43,220 nucleotides of DNA, taken from the NCBI RefSeq assembly GCF_001544355.1, contig NZ_BCQI01000023.1, positions 1-43,220 of the forward strand. Reading direction: 5' to 3'. The notes beneath the pieces were generated by a model, which saw nothing but the letters and a program-made list of their open reading frames with translations, was not told where the DNA came from and made no database searches. Positions 15,758 to 23,828 of the stretch are shown here, in pieces. Source of the stretch: Alicyclobacillus acidiphilus NBRC 100859 (GTDB lineage: Bacteria; Bacillota; Bacilli; Alicyclobacillales; Alicyclobacillaceae). Every line of letters starts with the position of its first letter. Positions within the stretch are counted from its first letter, which is position 1. The position numbers and the translations under genes are program-made.

Positions 15758-16257
15758 TACCCTACCTGCTTCGCCAGTTCGATCTCGTCGTGGATGTCGA
15801 TGCCATGCTCACCGACGAGCGGGATCGTCGGCTTCAGGCGTCTCGCCTCGTCGACGGCGCCGATGTGAACCGCGACCATGCGGTAACCGCGGCGTTGGTA
15901 GAATCGAATGGCGTCGAGGTTGTCGTTGCTGGTAATCAGCCAGACTCGCCCGGCGCCCGAGCGCGCCGCGATGGCTTCCACCTCAGCCAACAGTTTCGAG
16001 CCGATGCCCACTCCACGTGTCGTCGCGTTCAGGCTCATCAGTTCGATGTCGCCGGCGGGATCGATCCGGTACGTTGCCGCACCCACATATCCGCCGGTGG
16101 CATCGACTGCGACGAGGGCCTGCAGATCCTGCAGATGATAGACGTGGCCCCTGCTGACCATGCCCTCGCCGCCCCACTCGCTGAGCCATAAATCTCGTAA
16201 CCACGCCGTATCTCCGATCGACGTCGGTGTGAAAATCTTCAGGTTTTGACCGTTCAC
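15757..16257 (-). CDS. GNAT family N-acetyltransferase
   Basis: About 166 residues. GNAT core motifs: ALVAVDATGGYVGAATYRI (beta strands), IELMSLNATTRGVGIGSKLL (acetyl-CoA binding Q/RxxGxG/A with RGVGIG), and NDNLDAIRFYQRRGYRMV (motif B). It would transfer an acetyl group from acetyl-CoA to an unidentified amine. GTG 16257 lies 11 bp after GAGGAG; the frame is open to 16269, but there the ribosome site would abut the codon. It is translationally coupled to the DinB gene downstream. Confidence 0.88.
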   Translation of the reverse strand: MNGQNLKIFTPTSIGDTAWLRDLWLSEWGGEGMVSRGHVYHLQDLQALVAVDATGGYVGAATYRIDPAGDIELMSLNATTRGVGIGSKLLAEVEAIAARSGAGRVWLITSNDNLDAIRFYQRRGYRMVAVHIGAVDEARRLKPTIPLVGEHGIDIHDEIELAKQVG

Positions 16258-16304
16258 TGCACTGCACACTCCTCAGGCGTTCGCTCTATGGTTTTCAACC
16301 CAAT

Positions 16305-16345
16305 GATATCGTATGGCGGCAACATATGATCCTGCTTACGATATC
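16305..16345. repeat. 9-bp inverted repeat upstream of the GNAT gene
   Basis: GATATCGTA (16305-16313) is the perfect complement of TACGATATC (16337-16345), about 50 bp before the GNAT start. It could be an operator or the edge of the decayed region to its right. From 16346 to 16604 no gene is supported: open frames on both strands exist but show no family signal. Confidence 0.45.
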
Positions 16346-16604
16346 AAGGAATGTAGTCACATGTTTGCAGCTCGATACGTCACATCAGATAGCAGCGTAA
16401 ATCGACATCGTGATGAAGGAAATGGCATACTCAAAATTCCAAAAAAATGTAATGGTGATAAGGGAAGGTTGATCGAGTTGACTGATGAATCTGCCCGACA
16501 GCCGAGCACACTTTCGGTCATACTCTCCAACAGCACCCTCATGTGGACGACACCAACGGGTGTAAATTGGGCACGCACAACCGAAGAGTCATCATAATTA
16601 CTCT

Positions 16605-16923
16605 TTGAGGAATCATTTTGGACGAGGAGCTACGACTCAACGTGTCCTTACTGCGACGTCGGTGTCTAATTTGACGGCTGCAGCCAAATCGGTTGGTCTG
16701 CGTCCAGCTACGGTGTCCAATCTATGCACGGGCAAGATCCCTGTCGGCCGGGCGGAAGTGCGCACACTTTTGATCTCCATATTCTTCCGCATCAATGAAC
16801 CAGGCCGAGATGGCAAAGGGCGTTCAGTACGTGTCAGTACGTGATCGATCCCGCTCGAACCACGACCACACCCTCGACGAAACCTACTCGCGATTGAACG
16901 GGTGGTTCATGAGCATGATGTAA
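16605..16923 (+). pseudogene. Frameshifted small HTH-like protein gene
   Basis: The first frame (16605-16844) gives a peptide with a Cro-like helix-turn-helix look: LTAAAKSVGLRPATVSNLCTG, followed by KIPVGRAEVRTL. It stops at 16842. That stop lies in an exact 10-bp tandem duplication, CAGTACGTGT-CAGTACGTGA (16825-16844; last base differs). Removing one unit restores the frame into RDRSRSNHDHTLDETYSRLNG...MSMM with stop at 16921, giving a 102-residue product. No good ribosome site is seen. Family not identified. Confidence 0.4.
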
Positions 16924-17092
16924 TTCTTGCTACGGATCGAAGGAACGTCCCGTCGCGGAACCGTGGACGAACAAGCCGGGGCAGTTCGTGTCCGTCGAGG
17001 ACACGTTGACAGGCACGCGACGGATTCTCGATGGCCACGCAGACGACGAACCAGTGGAAAACCTAGTGTTCACAGGAAAACTAGAAGTATAA
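16922..17092 (+). pseudogene. C-terminal remnant of an unidentified gene
   Basis: A frame without start codon reads ERPVAEPWTNKPGQFVSVED, then TGTRRILDGHADDEPVENL and FTGKLEV followed by TAA at 17090. Composition and codon use look like genuine protein, but a stop at 16916 closes it upstream. It may be the tail of another decayed gene. I do not recognise it. Confidence 0.3.
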
Positions 17093-17236
17093 AGCACGAT
17101 GTGTGCGCACGGAGATCGCGTTGACGAGCGGTCTTCCCAGCCACCACCACAGGCGCCTTGACAGACAGCCTGGTCCATCGCTACGCTCAAAGCGAGTGAG
17201 CACTCACATCAACCACAAATCGAGCGAGGCGATCCG

Positions 17237-17959
17237 ATGGCCGCGAGAATCGAAGTCAAGCATGTTCATCGACGGTTTGGCAACAAGACGGTTTTGCACG
17301 ACATTTCCATGGACGTGGGCGAGTCTGAAATTTTCGGCCTGCTTGGGCCCAGCGGTTCCGGGAAGACGACTTTGGTCAAGTTGATTGCTGGAATGGATAG
17401 ACCTTCGAGCGGCACGGTCGTCGTGGAGGGTGTACAGATGCCGCGCCTCGACATGTTGGGCCGAATTGGTTACATGGCTCAATCTGACGCGTTGTACTTG
17501 GAACTGACCGCACGAGAAAACCTGGCATTCTTCGCGTCTCTGTTTGGTCTGGCAGGCAAGGAAAAACGACTTCGGATGGAGGAGGTCATGAGCCTCGTCA
17601 ATCTGACGGACGCCATGAACCGACTCGTCTCTGCGTACTCCGGCGGGATGAAGCGCAGGCTGTCGCTCGCCATTGCGTTGCTGCACCGTCCGAAGGTTCT
17701 GCTTTTGGATGAGCCTACGGTCGGGATCGATCCGGTCTTGCGCATGTCGATTTGGCGTGAGCTTCGGGCCATGTGTCAGGACGGGACCACTATCGTCGTC
17801 ACGACGCATGTGATGGACGAGGCTGAGAAGTGTGATCGGCTGGGCATGATTCGCGACGGGCGCCTTATCGCAACGGGAACTCCTGCCGATCTCAAACGCG
17901 ATACAGAGGCGAGTACCATCGAGGAAGCGTTTCTCGCCTACGGGGGTGTGCGGGCATGA
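17237..17959 (+). CDS. ABC transporter ATP-binding protein (ABC-2 type exporter)
   Basis: 240 residues with all ABC ATPase motifs: Walker A GPSGSGKT (37-44), signature YSGGMKRRLS (S135-G137), Walker B VLLLDEPTVGIDP (154-166) and the H-loop VVTTHVMDEAEK. The short ATPase with the YSGGMKRR signature is typical of DrrA/NatA-like drug or ion exporters. It overlaps the permease gene by 4 bp (ATGA) and is the first gene of an exporter-TetR operon. Confidence 0.95.
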   Translation: MAARIEVKHVHRRFGNKTVLHDISMDVGESEIFGLLGPSGSGKTTLVKLIAGMDRPSSGTVVVEGVQMPRLDMLGRIGYMAQSDALYLELTARENLAFFASLFGLAGKEKRLRMEEVMSLVNLTDAMNRLVSAYSGGMKRRLSLAIALLHRPKVLLLDEPTVGIDPVLRMSIWRELRAMCQDGTTIVVTTHVMDEAEKCDRLGMIRDGRLIATGTPADLKRDTEASTIEEAFLAYGGVRA

Positions 17960-18984
17960 GGATCGTCGCCGTGATGAATCGGATTTGGCGGCAATTTCTT
18001 CACGACAAACGAACGCTCGCACTGATGCTGATCGCGCCGCTGTTGATTTTGACGCTCGTGGCGCTCGTGTTCAACGGAAATACGTATAAACCGAAAATCG
18101 GGACTGTCCACTTGCCGGATCCAATCGTCCAAAGTCTCGCGACGACGAACGTCAAGCTGTACGCGTACGATTCGACCGCCAATGCGCTGGACGCGATGAA
18201 GAAGCAGCGGATCGACGCGTACATCGCTCTGTCGGATGGACGACCAGAGATTATGTTGGAAGGGAGCGATCCAACGATAAACAAGGCGGTTCTGCTCGAT
18301 ATGCAGTCCCTGTCACAGGAAATCTCAGGAGAATCGCAGTCGCTGAGGCCGATTGTCAAGTACCTGTACGGCTCGCCGACGATGACTTCCTTCGACAGCT
18401 TCGGCCCTGTACTCATCGGATTCTTCGCCTTCTTCTTCGTCTTCCTGGTATCCGGGATCTCGTTCTTAAAAGAGCGTACGACTGGAACCCTGGAACGATT
18501 GCTGGCAACGCCGATCCGCCGATGGGAAATTGTCACCGGCTACGTGGGCGGATTCGGTGTCTTCACCATGGTTCAAGCGATCCTGATTGCCTGGTATTCG
18601 GTCGACGTTCTCGGCATGATGATGGTTGGGCAGATGTTGTCGCTGCTGGTTGTGACTTTATTGCTCTCGATGACCGCGTTGACGTTGGGCATATTCCTGT
18701 CTTCCTTCGCGACATCCGAGTTTCAAATGATGCAGTTCATTCCACTCGTCATCGTGCCGCAAGTATTTTTTTCCGGCTTGTTCAACATCGACACCATGGC
18801 GACATGGCTGCGCTGGTTGAGCAAAGTGATGCCTCTGTATTACGGCGCGGACGCGATGCGCAACATCATGGTTCGCGGAGAAGATTTAGGGGCGATTTGG
18901 CTCGATCTCGTCGTCCTTCTTGGGTTCTCCGCCGCCTTCGTCCTGCTGAACGTCCTGACATTGCGCAAATATCGGAAAGTATAG
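17956..18984 (+). CDS. ABC-2 type permease
   Basis: 342 residues. One membrane segment at the N-terminus (LALMLIAPLLILTLVALVF), an extracytoplasmic domain of about 130 residues, then five membrane segments starting at FGPVLIGFFAFFFVFLVSGI. The ABC-2 motif FLKERTTGTLERLLATPIRRWEIV and the late MPLYYGADAMRNI are typical of YhfK/YfiN/NodJ-like exporters. It forms the membrane part with the preceding ATPase. The substrate is unknown. Confidence 0.95.
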   Translation: MRIVAVMNRIWRQFLHDKRTLALMLIAPLLILTLVALVFNGNTYKPKIGTVHLPDPIVQSLATTNVKLYAYDSTANALDAMKKQRIDAYIALSDGRPEIMLEGSDPTINKAVLLDMQSLSQEISGESQSLRPIVKYLYGSPTMTSFDSFGPVLIGFFAFFFVFLVSGISFLKERTTGTLERLLATPIRRWEIVTGYVGGFGVFTMVQAILIAWYSVDVLGMMMVGQMLSLLVVTLLLSMTALTLGIFLSSFATSEFQMMQFIPLVIVPQVFFSGLFNIDTMATWLRWLSKVMPLYYGADAMRNIMVRGEDLGAIWLDLVVLLGFSAAFVLLNVLTLRKYRKV

Positions 18985-19040
18985 TACGGTTTTTACAAGA
19001 ACCGGATGCGGCAGTTTGGTTGGAATGTGAGCGTGATGAT

Positions 19041-19712
19041 ATGTTGGCCGACGAACCAGAAGAATGGCTGGCTTCTCTCCTGCGTGCAGGCGCAGACGAG
19101 GAGAAGATGACGGATAAACAGATCAAAATTCTCCGGGCCGCCGTGGAGATGTTTGCAGAAAAGGGATTTTCCGCGACGTCGACCAGCGAGATCGCGCAAA
19201 GGGCAGGCGTGGCGGAAGGGACAATCTTTCGACATTACAAGACGAAGAAAGATTTGCTGATTTCCATCGTGGCCCCTGCCATGGCGAAGGTGGTCGGCCC
19301 TTTTCTGCTGCGTGACTTTCGACAGGTGATCAACGCGGAATACGAGCATTTTGAGGATTTCCTGAGGGCGGTCCTGAAGAATCGTTTGGAGTTCGCGCTC
19401 AAGAATATTTCGGTACTCAAAATCATGCTGCATGAAATCCCGTTTCATCCCGAGCTTCGAAACGAGTTCATGAAGCGAATTTTCCCGCAAGTTGCGGATC
19501 GGCTGGAGCGCATCATTCGCCATTTTCAAGCGAAAGGCGAGATCGTCGACATTCCACCGTATACGCTGATCCGAATGGCCGTCAGTTCCATGGCCGGATA
19601 CATTCTCACGAGATCGCTCATCGCGCCCGAGAACGAGTGGGACGACGCGCTCGAAATCGAACGCACGGTGCAGTTCATTATGCACGGCGTCGGCGCCAAA
19701 TCGACGCCGTAA
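19041..19712 (+). CDS. TetR family transcriptional regulator
   Basis: 223 residues. The N-terminal DNA-binding domain reads KILRAAVEMFAEKGFSATSTSEIAQRAGVAEGTIFRHYKTKKDLL, a clean TetR helix-turn-helix, with a ~25-residue leader (LADEPEEWLASLLRAGADEEKMT) often seen in Bacillales homologues. The C-terminal helical ligand domain is about 150 residues. The start at ATG 19041 is the first one matching the family; the ribosome site is weak. It lies 56 bp after the ABC-2 permease and probably regulates that operon in response to an exported compound. Confidence 0.92.
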   Translation: MLADEPEEWLASLLRAGADEEKMTDKQIKILRAAVEMFAEKGFSATSTSEIAQRAGVAEGTIFRHYKTKKDLLISIVAPAMAKVVGPFLLRDFRQVINAEYEHFEDFLRAVLKNRLEFALKNISVLKIMLHEIPFHPELRNEFMKRIFPQVADRLERIIRHFQAKGEIVDIPPYTLIRMAVSSMAGYILTRSLIAPENEWDDALEIERTVQFIMHGVGAKSTP

Positions 19713-19729
19713 AGGCTTCGAGAGTCCGT

Positions 19730-19969
19730 TCAACGAGCAGAGGGATTTTCGACGCGCTCGTACCTGCGCTCACCTGTTCCGGGATGGTACCAAACCCGCA
19801 TTTGGGCGCCGTTTGTGGGATCGATGAACGTCTCGTCCGTTCGGACGAAGCCTGGCGGGATCAACTGCCTGAATTGGTTCCTTCGGTGCCGAAGCCAGAG
19901 GGTGGTTAGCACAGCCCCCACGACGAAGATGGCTTCGGCCGCGAAATACCACAATGGCCACTTCCACAC
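19730..19969 (-). CDS. Small single-pass membrane protein
   Basis: 79 residues: a short start, one membrane segment (WYFAAEAIFVVGAVLTTLWL), then a basic stretch and a soluble C-terminus (PPGFVRTDETFIDPTNGAQMRVWYHPGTGERRY). The GTG start directly follows the YbjQ stop (1 bp) and has GAGGAA 7 bp upstream, so the two are probably cotranslated. The GAQMRVWYHPGTGERRY segment resembles a short beta-hairpin motif (T-G-E-R-x-Y). Function unknown. Confidence 0.7.
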   Translation of the reverse strand: MWKWPLWYFAAEAIFVVGAVLTTLWLRHRRNQFRQLIPPGFVRTDETFIDPTNGAQMRVWYHPGTGERRYERVENPSAR

Positions 19970-19970
19970 G

Positions 19971-20294
19971 TTACGATTCCTCGCGGACGACGACCGCGGT
20001 TCCGTAGGCGACGACCTCGGACATCGTCTGCCCAATTTCGCTCGAATCAAATCGCATCATCACCACAGCGTTCGCACCCATGGCGTGCGCGTTTTGCACC
20101 ATTCTGTCGATCGCCGTTCGACGCGCGTCTTCCAGCATCTCCGTGTACTCTTTAATTTCGCCTCCAGCCAGACTGCGAAATGCGGCCGTCAAGTTGCCTC
20201 CGACGCCCCGGCTGCGAACCACAATGCCAAACACCTGGCCAATCGTACGTTCAATTTGACAACCGTGAATTTGTTCCGTCGTCACAACCATCAT
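19971..20294 (-). CDS. YbjQ family protein
   Basis: 107 residues, full-length YbjQ/UPF0145 family: TTEQIHGCQIERTIGQVFGIVVRSRGVGGNLTAAFRSLAGGEI, then ARRTAIDRMVQNAHAMGANAVVMMRFDSSEI. The family assembles into pentamers with an annotated heavy-metal-binding domain, but its cellular role is not known. AAGGAGA lies 7 bp before ATG 20294. Followed at once by the small membrane protein gene. Confidence 0.93.
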   Translation of the reverse strand: MMVVTTEQIHGCQIERTIGQVFGIVVRSRGVGGNLTAAFRSLAGGEIKEYTEMLEDARRTAIDRMVQNAHAMGANAVVMMRFDSSEIGQTMSEVVAYGTAVVVREES

Positions 20295-20384
20295 AGATAT
20301 GTCTCCTTGTCATCGCCTGAGCGGCGAACTGAAATTTTGTACGGCTTCATGGAGAGGCGCATCCCGCGTGGGCCAACGCGATGG

Positions 20385-21053
20385 TTATACGTTCGTCCGG
20401 CGAAAATATACGTACGAGGCCAACACGGACGCAGCGACCCAAAGCAGGATGAGCACGAGCACGGCGACGTTCACAACGTGAACTGGCAGCAGAATGCTCA
20501 CCACGATGCACACCATCCCGACGATGACGCCGAGCGCCCCAGCGAACCGATGCGTGCGCCTCCACGTCTCTTCGCTCGACAGCGTCCACATCGTGCGAAT
20601 GCCAATCAGCCAATTCGGCTGGACGCGCGGGAGCCAGTTGGACAGCAGCAGGATCACAGCCCCGACAAGAATCATGGCCACCCGCCCGGAAGAACCGACG
20701 GCGCCGATGCCGTGCAGAAGGATCCACACCTGAATCAGGCCGAGGAACAACGTGATGAGACCGCCGAGAAACCGATACGTCGGCCAAAACTTTGGGTACT
20801 CCGCTCGTTTTGGATCGATCCGGTACATGACGAACCACAACCCCATCATGAGCAGCATCACACCAGGCATGAACAGAACCGCCTGCCACTTCGACATGTA
20901 TCCATTTGGCTGCCCGCTGGCGTTGAAATGTGTCGCGACAGATGCAGGTAATTGCGGATACAAGGCAAGGCCGACGACCAGCGTCGCGATCCAGACCAAC
21001 CAAGCCCACCATGGCACAGGCTGCCCAATCCGCTTTCCTTCACTGCTGTACAC
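20385..21053 (-). CDS. sdpI: SdpI family immunity-type membrane protein
   Basis: 222 residues, about six membrane segments. The N-terminal DUF1648-like part has LPASVATHFNASGQPNGYMSKWQAV, and the SdpI signature LPRVQPNWLIGIRTMWTLSSEETWRRTHRFAGAL is intact. In B. subtilis SdpI gives immunity to the SDP toxin and sequesters the repressor SdpR at the membrane. The GTG 21053 start lies within the sdpR gene, with GGGGGG 6 bp upstream, and overlaps it by 14 bp. No toxin gene (sdpABC) is in the window. Confidence 0.9.
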   Translation of the reverse strand: MYSSEGKRIGQPVPWWAWLVWIATLVVGLALYPQLPASVATHFNASGQPNGYMSKWQAVLFMPGVMLLMMGLWFVMYRIDPKRAEYPKFWPTYRFLGGLITLFLGLIQVWILLHGIGAVGSSGRVAMILVGAVILLLSNWLPRVQPNWLIGIRTMWTLSSEETWRRTHRFAGALGVIVGMVCIVVSILLPVHVVNVAVLVLILLWVAASVLASYVYFRRTNV

Positions 21054-21318
21054 GAATATCCCCCCCAAAGTTGTTTATCAGCCAGGCAAGCCAGTTCTGC
21101 ACAACGGTCGTATTCAACCGGTACACGATATACGGGCCTTTGCGTTCATCGGCGACCAGTTGTGCGTTTTTCAGGACGCTGAGATGACGGCTGATGGTGG
21201 GCTGCGCCGAATCAAACTTCTGCGCGATCTCGCCGGCGGTCAGCGGCCCTGCTTTCAAAAGATCAAGGATCTTGCGTCGGGTTGGATCAGCCATTGCGCG
21301 AAATACGTTGTCGTTCAT
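21040..21318 (-). CDS. sdpR: ArsR family autorepressor SdpR
   Basis: 92 residues, ArsR winged helix: FRAMADPTRRKILDLLKAGPLTAGEIAQKFDSAQPTISRHLSVLKNAQLV, followed by the wing ERKGPYIVYRLN. It lacks the metal-binding ELCVCDL motif of ArsR/SmtB, as expected for SdpR. Overlapping with sdpI matches the known operon order sdpR-sdpI. Expected role: repression of its own operon until SdpI sequesters it. Confidence 0.92.
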   Translation of the reverse strand: MNDNVFRAMADPTRRKILDLLKAGPLTAGEIAQKFDSAQPTISRHLSVLKNAQLVADERKGPYIVYRLNTTVVQNWLAWLINNFGGDIRVQQ

Positions 21319-21330
21319 GCGACTATTATA

Positions 21331-21344
21331 TAGCTATTTAGCTA
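21331..21344 (-). promoter_or_regulatory. Candidate SdpR operator
   Basis: TAGCTATTTAGCTA, two palindromic TAGCTA halves separated by TT, 13-26 bp upstream of the sdpR start codon in an AT-rich stretch. The place fits an autorepressor operator. Inference only. Confidence 0.5.
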
Positions 21345-21447
21345 AATATCAAATCCCATCTTTCGAAGTTGCGCAGAAGTTGTCCAGAAGATATCCGATC
21401 AGAAGGCAGGAATCTTCAAGCGTTGCCCGAAGTGTCTTCTGTAATGA

Positions 21448-21470
21448 AGTTGCAAGATGATGTTGCAACT
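21448..21470 (+). promoter_or_regulatory. Candidate operator of the sugar-acid operon
   Basis: AGTTGCAA-N7-TTGCAACT, a perfect 8-bp inverted repeat, 138 bp before the dehydratase start. A second 6-bp inverted repeat CCTGTC-N3-GACAGG lies at 21488-21502. These are the only strong dyads in the 290-bp leader. The regulator is not encoded next to the operon in this window. Confidence 0.5.
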
Positions 21471-21607
21471 GGCGGTCGACAACCGCCCCTGTCCCAGACA
21501 GGCTCGCGAACATCCATGAACTTCCGACGAAGGGAGGCACCCTGCGCCGCTCGGAAAGCGCTTTCGGACGTTCGGTCCAGCGAGTTCGAGCACAGCAGGC
21601 AGCAGAC

Positions 21608-22975
21608 ATGCCATTTGAAACGTACGAGGACACCTTGGCGCACGTGAACACGCATTCGCGCCCATCGGACTTGAAGATCACCGACATTCGTTTCACCGAC
21701 ATCGTCGGCGCGCCAATGCATTGCAGCCTGATGAAGATCTACACCAACCAGGGATTGGTTGGTTACGGCGAAGTCCGCGACGGCGCGAGCAAAACCTACG
21801 CGCTCATGCTGAAGAGCCGATTGCTCGGCGAGAATCCCTGCAACATCGATAAGCTATTCCGCCGCATCAAGCAATTTGGCGGCCACGCGAGGCAGGGCGG
21901 CGGTGTTTGCGCCGTCGAGATCGCGCTGTGGGATTTGGCCGGCAAAGCCTACGGCGTGCCTGTCTATCAGATGCTGGGCGGCAAATTCCGCGACTCCATC
22001 CGAATGTACTGCGATACGGATGTACACGGCAAACACGACGGCAAAGCCATGGGTCAGGCCTTGAAGGCCCGGATGGAACGCGGATTCACGTTCCTCAAGA
22101 TGGACCTTGGCATCGGCCTTCTGCTTGATGAGCCAGGCACCCTCTCCGCTCCACTCGGATTTCTCGAAGAGATGAAATCCGTTTCGCGCCACACCTCTCC
22201 GCCTGTGGATGAATGGGAGCGCCGAGCCCGCCGCAACCGCGCCTACGATATCTTCAACATCGCCCATCCGTTTACGCACATCCACGTCACCGAAAAAGGC
22301 CTCGATATCCTTGAACAATACGTCGCCGACGTCCGCAGCATCATCGGCTACGAAGTGCCGCTCGCCATCGATCACTTTGGCCACATCGGCGTGGACGATT
22401 GCATCAAACTGGCGCGCCGGCTCGAACCATACAATCTCGCGTGGCTGGAAGACATGATCCCCTGGCAGATGACTGACCAGTACGTGAAGCTGTCCCGCGC
22501 CTCCACCATCCCCATCTGCACCGGCGAAGACATCTTCCTCAAGGAGAATTTCCGCCCGTTGCTGGAGTCTGGCGGCGTCTCGATCATCCACCCGGATATC
22601 CTGACCTCGGGCGGTATCCTCGAAAACAAGAAGATCGGCGACATGGCGGAGGAATACGGCGTGTCGATGGCCGTCCACATGGCGGAGAGCCCCATCGCCT
22701 GCATGGCAGCCGTGCACTCCGTCGCCGCCACAAACAATTTTGTCGCCCTCGAATACCATTCGGTCGATGTGCCTTGGTGGGACGACATCGTCAACGGTTT
22801 GCCCAAGCCCATCGTCAACAACGGTTTTATCCAGGTGCCGGACGCGCCAGGTCTCGGCATTGAGTCGCTCAACGACGATGTCATCCGCGAGCACATCCAC
22901 CCCGAGATCCCGGGCCTCTGGGAGCCAACGAACGCTTGGGACAACGAATGGTCGCATGATCGGCTCTGGAGTTGA
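21608..22975 (+). CDS. Enolase-superfamily sugar acid dehydratase (MR/MLE type)
   Basis: 455 residues of the mandelate racemase/muconate lactonizing enzyme group. Capping domain to about residue 130 (VGYGEVRDGASKTY, GGVCAVEIALWDLAGKAYGVPVYQMLGG). In the barrel, the magnesium ligands are D255 (PLAIDHFGHI), E281 (AWLEDMIPW) and E307 (CTGEDIF). K164 (FLKMDLGIG) and H357 (MAVHMAE) are candidate acid/base residues. A ~60-residue insertion follows the Lys motif (170-230), longer than in classical MR proteins. Position ahead of SDR and RraA genes suggests dehydration of an aldonic or uronic acid to a 2-keto-3-deoxy acid. Exact substrate unknown. The ribosome site is weak (AGGCAG). Confidence 0.9.
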   Translation: MPFETYEDTLAHVNTHSRPSDLKITDIRFTDIVGAPMHCSLMKIYTNQGLVGYGEVRDGASKTYALMLKSRLLGENPCNIDKLFRRIKQFGGHARQGGGVCAVEIALWDLAGKAYGVPVYQMLGGKFRDSIRMYCDTDVHGKHDGKAMGQALKARMERGFTFLKMDLGIGLLLDEPGTLSAPLGFLEEMKSVSRHTSPPVDEWERRARRNRAYDIFNIAHPFTHIHVTEKGLDILEQYVADVRSIIGYEVPLAIDHFGHIGVDDCIKLARRLEPYNLAWLEDMIPWQMTDQYVKLSRASTIPICTGEDIFLKENFRPLLESGGVSIIHPDILTSGGILENKKIGDMAEEYGVSMAVHMAESPIACMAAVHSVAATNNFVALEYHSVDVPWWDDIVNGLPKPIVNNGFIQVPDAPGLGIESLNDDVIREHIHPEIPGLWEPTNAWDNEWSHDRLWS

Positions 22976-23035
22976 TGGGGTACGCCGCCGCGGTGTGACC
23001 GTCGCGGCGTAAACGACAGGATGGAGGGGCATTGG

Positions 23036-23809
23036 ATGGCGATTTCGAAACGGGTCGCATTCATCTCAAACGCGGACAGTCCCGATGGACACGCCGTCGC
23101 ACGTCAATTTGCCAACGATGGATGGGCGCTCGTCCTCAACACAGCCAATCGCGGCTTCGATCCGGCGGAACGTCTCAGCGGGATCGAACAAGAGACACCC
23201 GTTTTGCTGACGAACAGTTCCTTGAGCACGACGGCTCAGGTCACGGATGTACGAGACAGGATCCGCGACCAATTCGAGCGACTCGACGCGGTAGTCCATA
23301 ACCACAACCGCGTCGAACGCGTCAGTATCGAGTCGTGTTCGGTTGAACTGGCGCAGGAGGTGCTGGACGAGAACGTGAAATCGGCGTTTCTGTGCACCCA
23401 AATCCTCGGGAAATTCGTGGCGGAGTCTGGTGGTGGGGCGGTGGTGTTCGTCGGATCGATCCACGATCAAAAACCGACCGGCTCGGCCTTCCTCTTCTCC
23501 GTCTCCAAGGGCGCGATTCAGATGCTCTCCAAGGAGGCAGCGCTGGAACTGGGAAGAATGGGCGTACGCGTCAACGTCGTCGAGATGGGGCCGGTGGCAG
23601 GCGACGACGAACGTTTCCGCAGCGACATCTCGGACGTGTACCTGGATTATCGATACCGCGTCCCGGCGGCGGAGTTGGGGACATATGAGGATTTGGCCAA
23701 AACGATTCGATTCATCGTCAGTGACGACGCAAAATATCTCAATGGCGCGGATATCCGGCTCGACGGTGGATTCACGTTGCATTATCTGGATCACAAAATG
23801 AAGCGTTGA
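23036..23809 (+). CDS. Divergent SDR-family protein, probably catalytically inactive
   Basis: 257 residues with the overall SDR length and C-terminal LNGADIRLDGGF. The active site is degenerate. The TGxxxGxG cofactor motif is SNADSPDG (11-18). NNAG is replaced by HNHN (88-91). The catalytic Ser (S141, VGSIHDQ) and Lys (K158) remain, but the Tyr is F154 (FSVSK instead of YxxxK). So NAD(P) reduction as in normal SDRs is doubtful. GGAGGGG lies 6 bp before ATG 23036. It sits between the dehydratase and a canonical SDR in the same operon. Perhaps a structural partner of the next protein; this is inference. Confidence 0.85.
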   Translation: MAISKRVAFISNADSPDGHAVARQFANDGWALVLNTANRGFDPAERLSGIEQETPVLLTNSSLSTTAQVTDVRDRIRDQFERLDAVVHNHNRVERVSIESCSVELAQEVLDENVKSAFLCTQILGKFVAESGGGAVVFVGSIHDQKPTGSAFLFSVSKGAIQMLSKEAALELGRMGVRVNVVEMGPVAGDDERFRSDISDVYLDYRYRVPAAELGTYEDLAKTIRFIVSDDAKYLNGADIRLDGGFTLHYLDHKMKR

Positions 23810-23828
23810 CATAGAAGGAGGTTTCCAC

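Noticed and set aside
16313-16597. 94-codon frame in the decayed region
   Set aside because: An opposite-strand frame is equally open; no ribosome site, no family signal.
21854-23032. 392-codon frame on the minus strand
   Set aside because: Antisense to the enolase-superfamily gene, with no recognisable domain.
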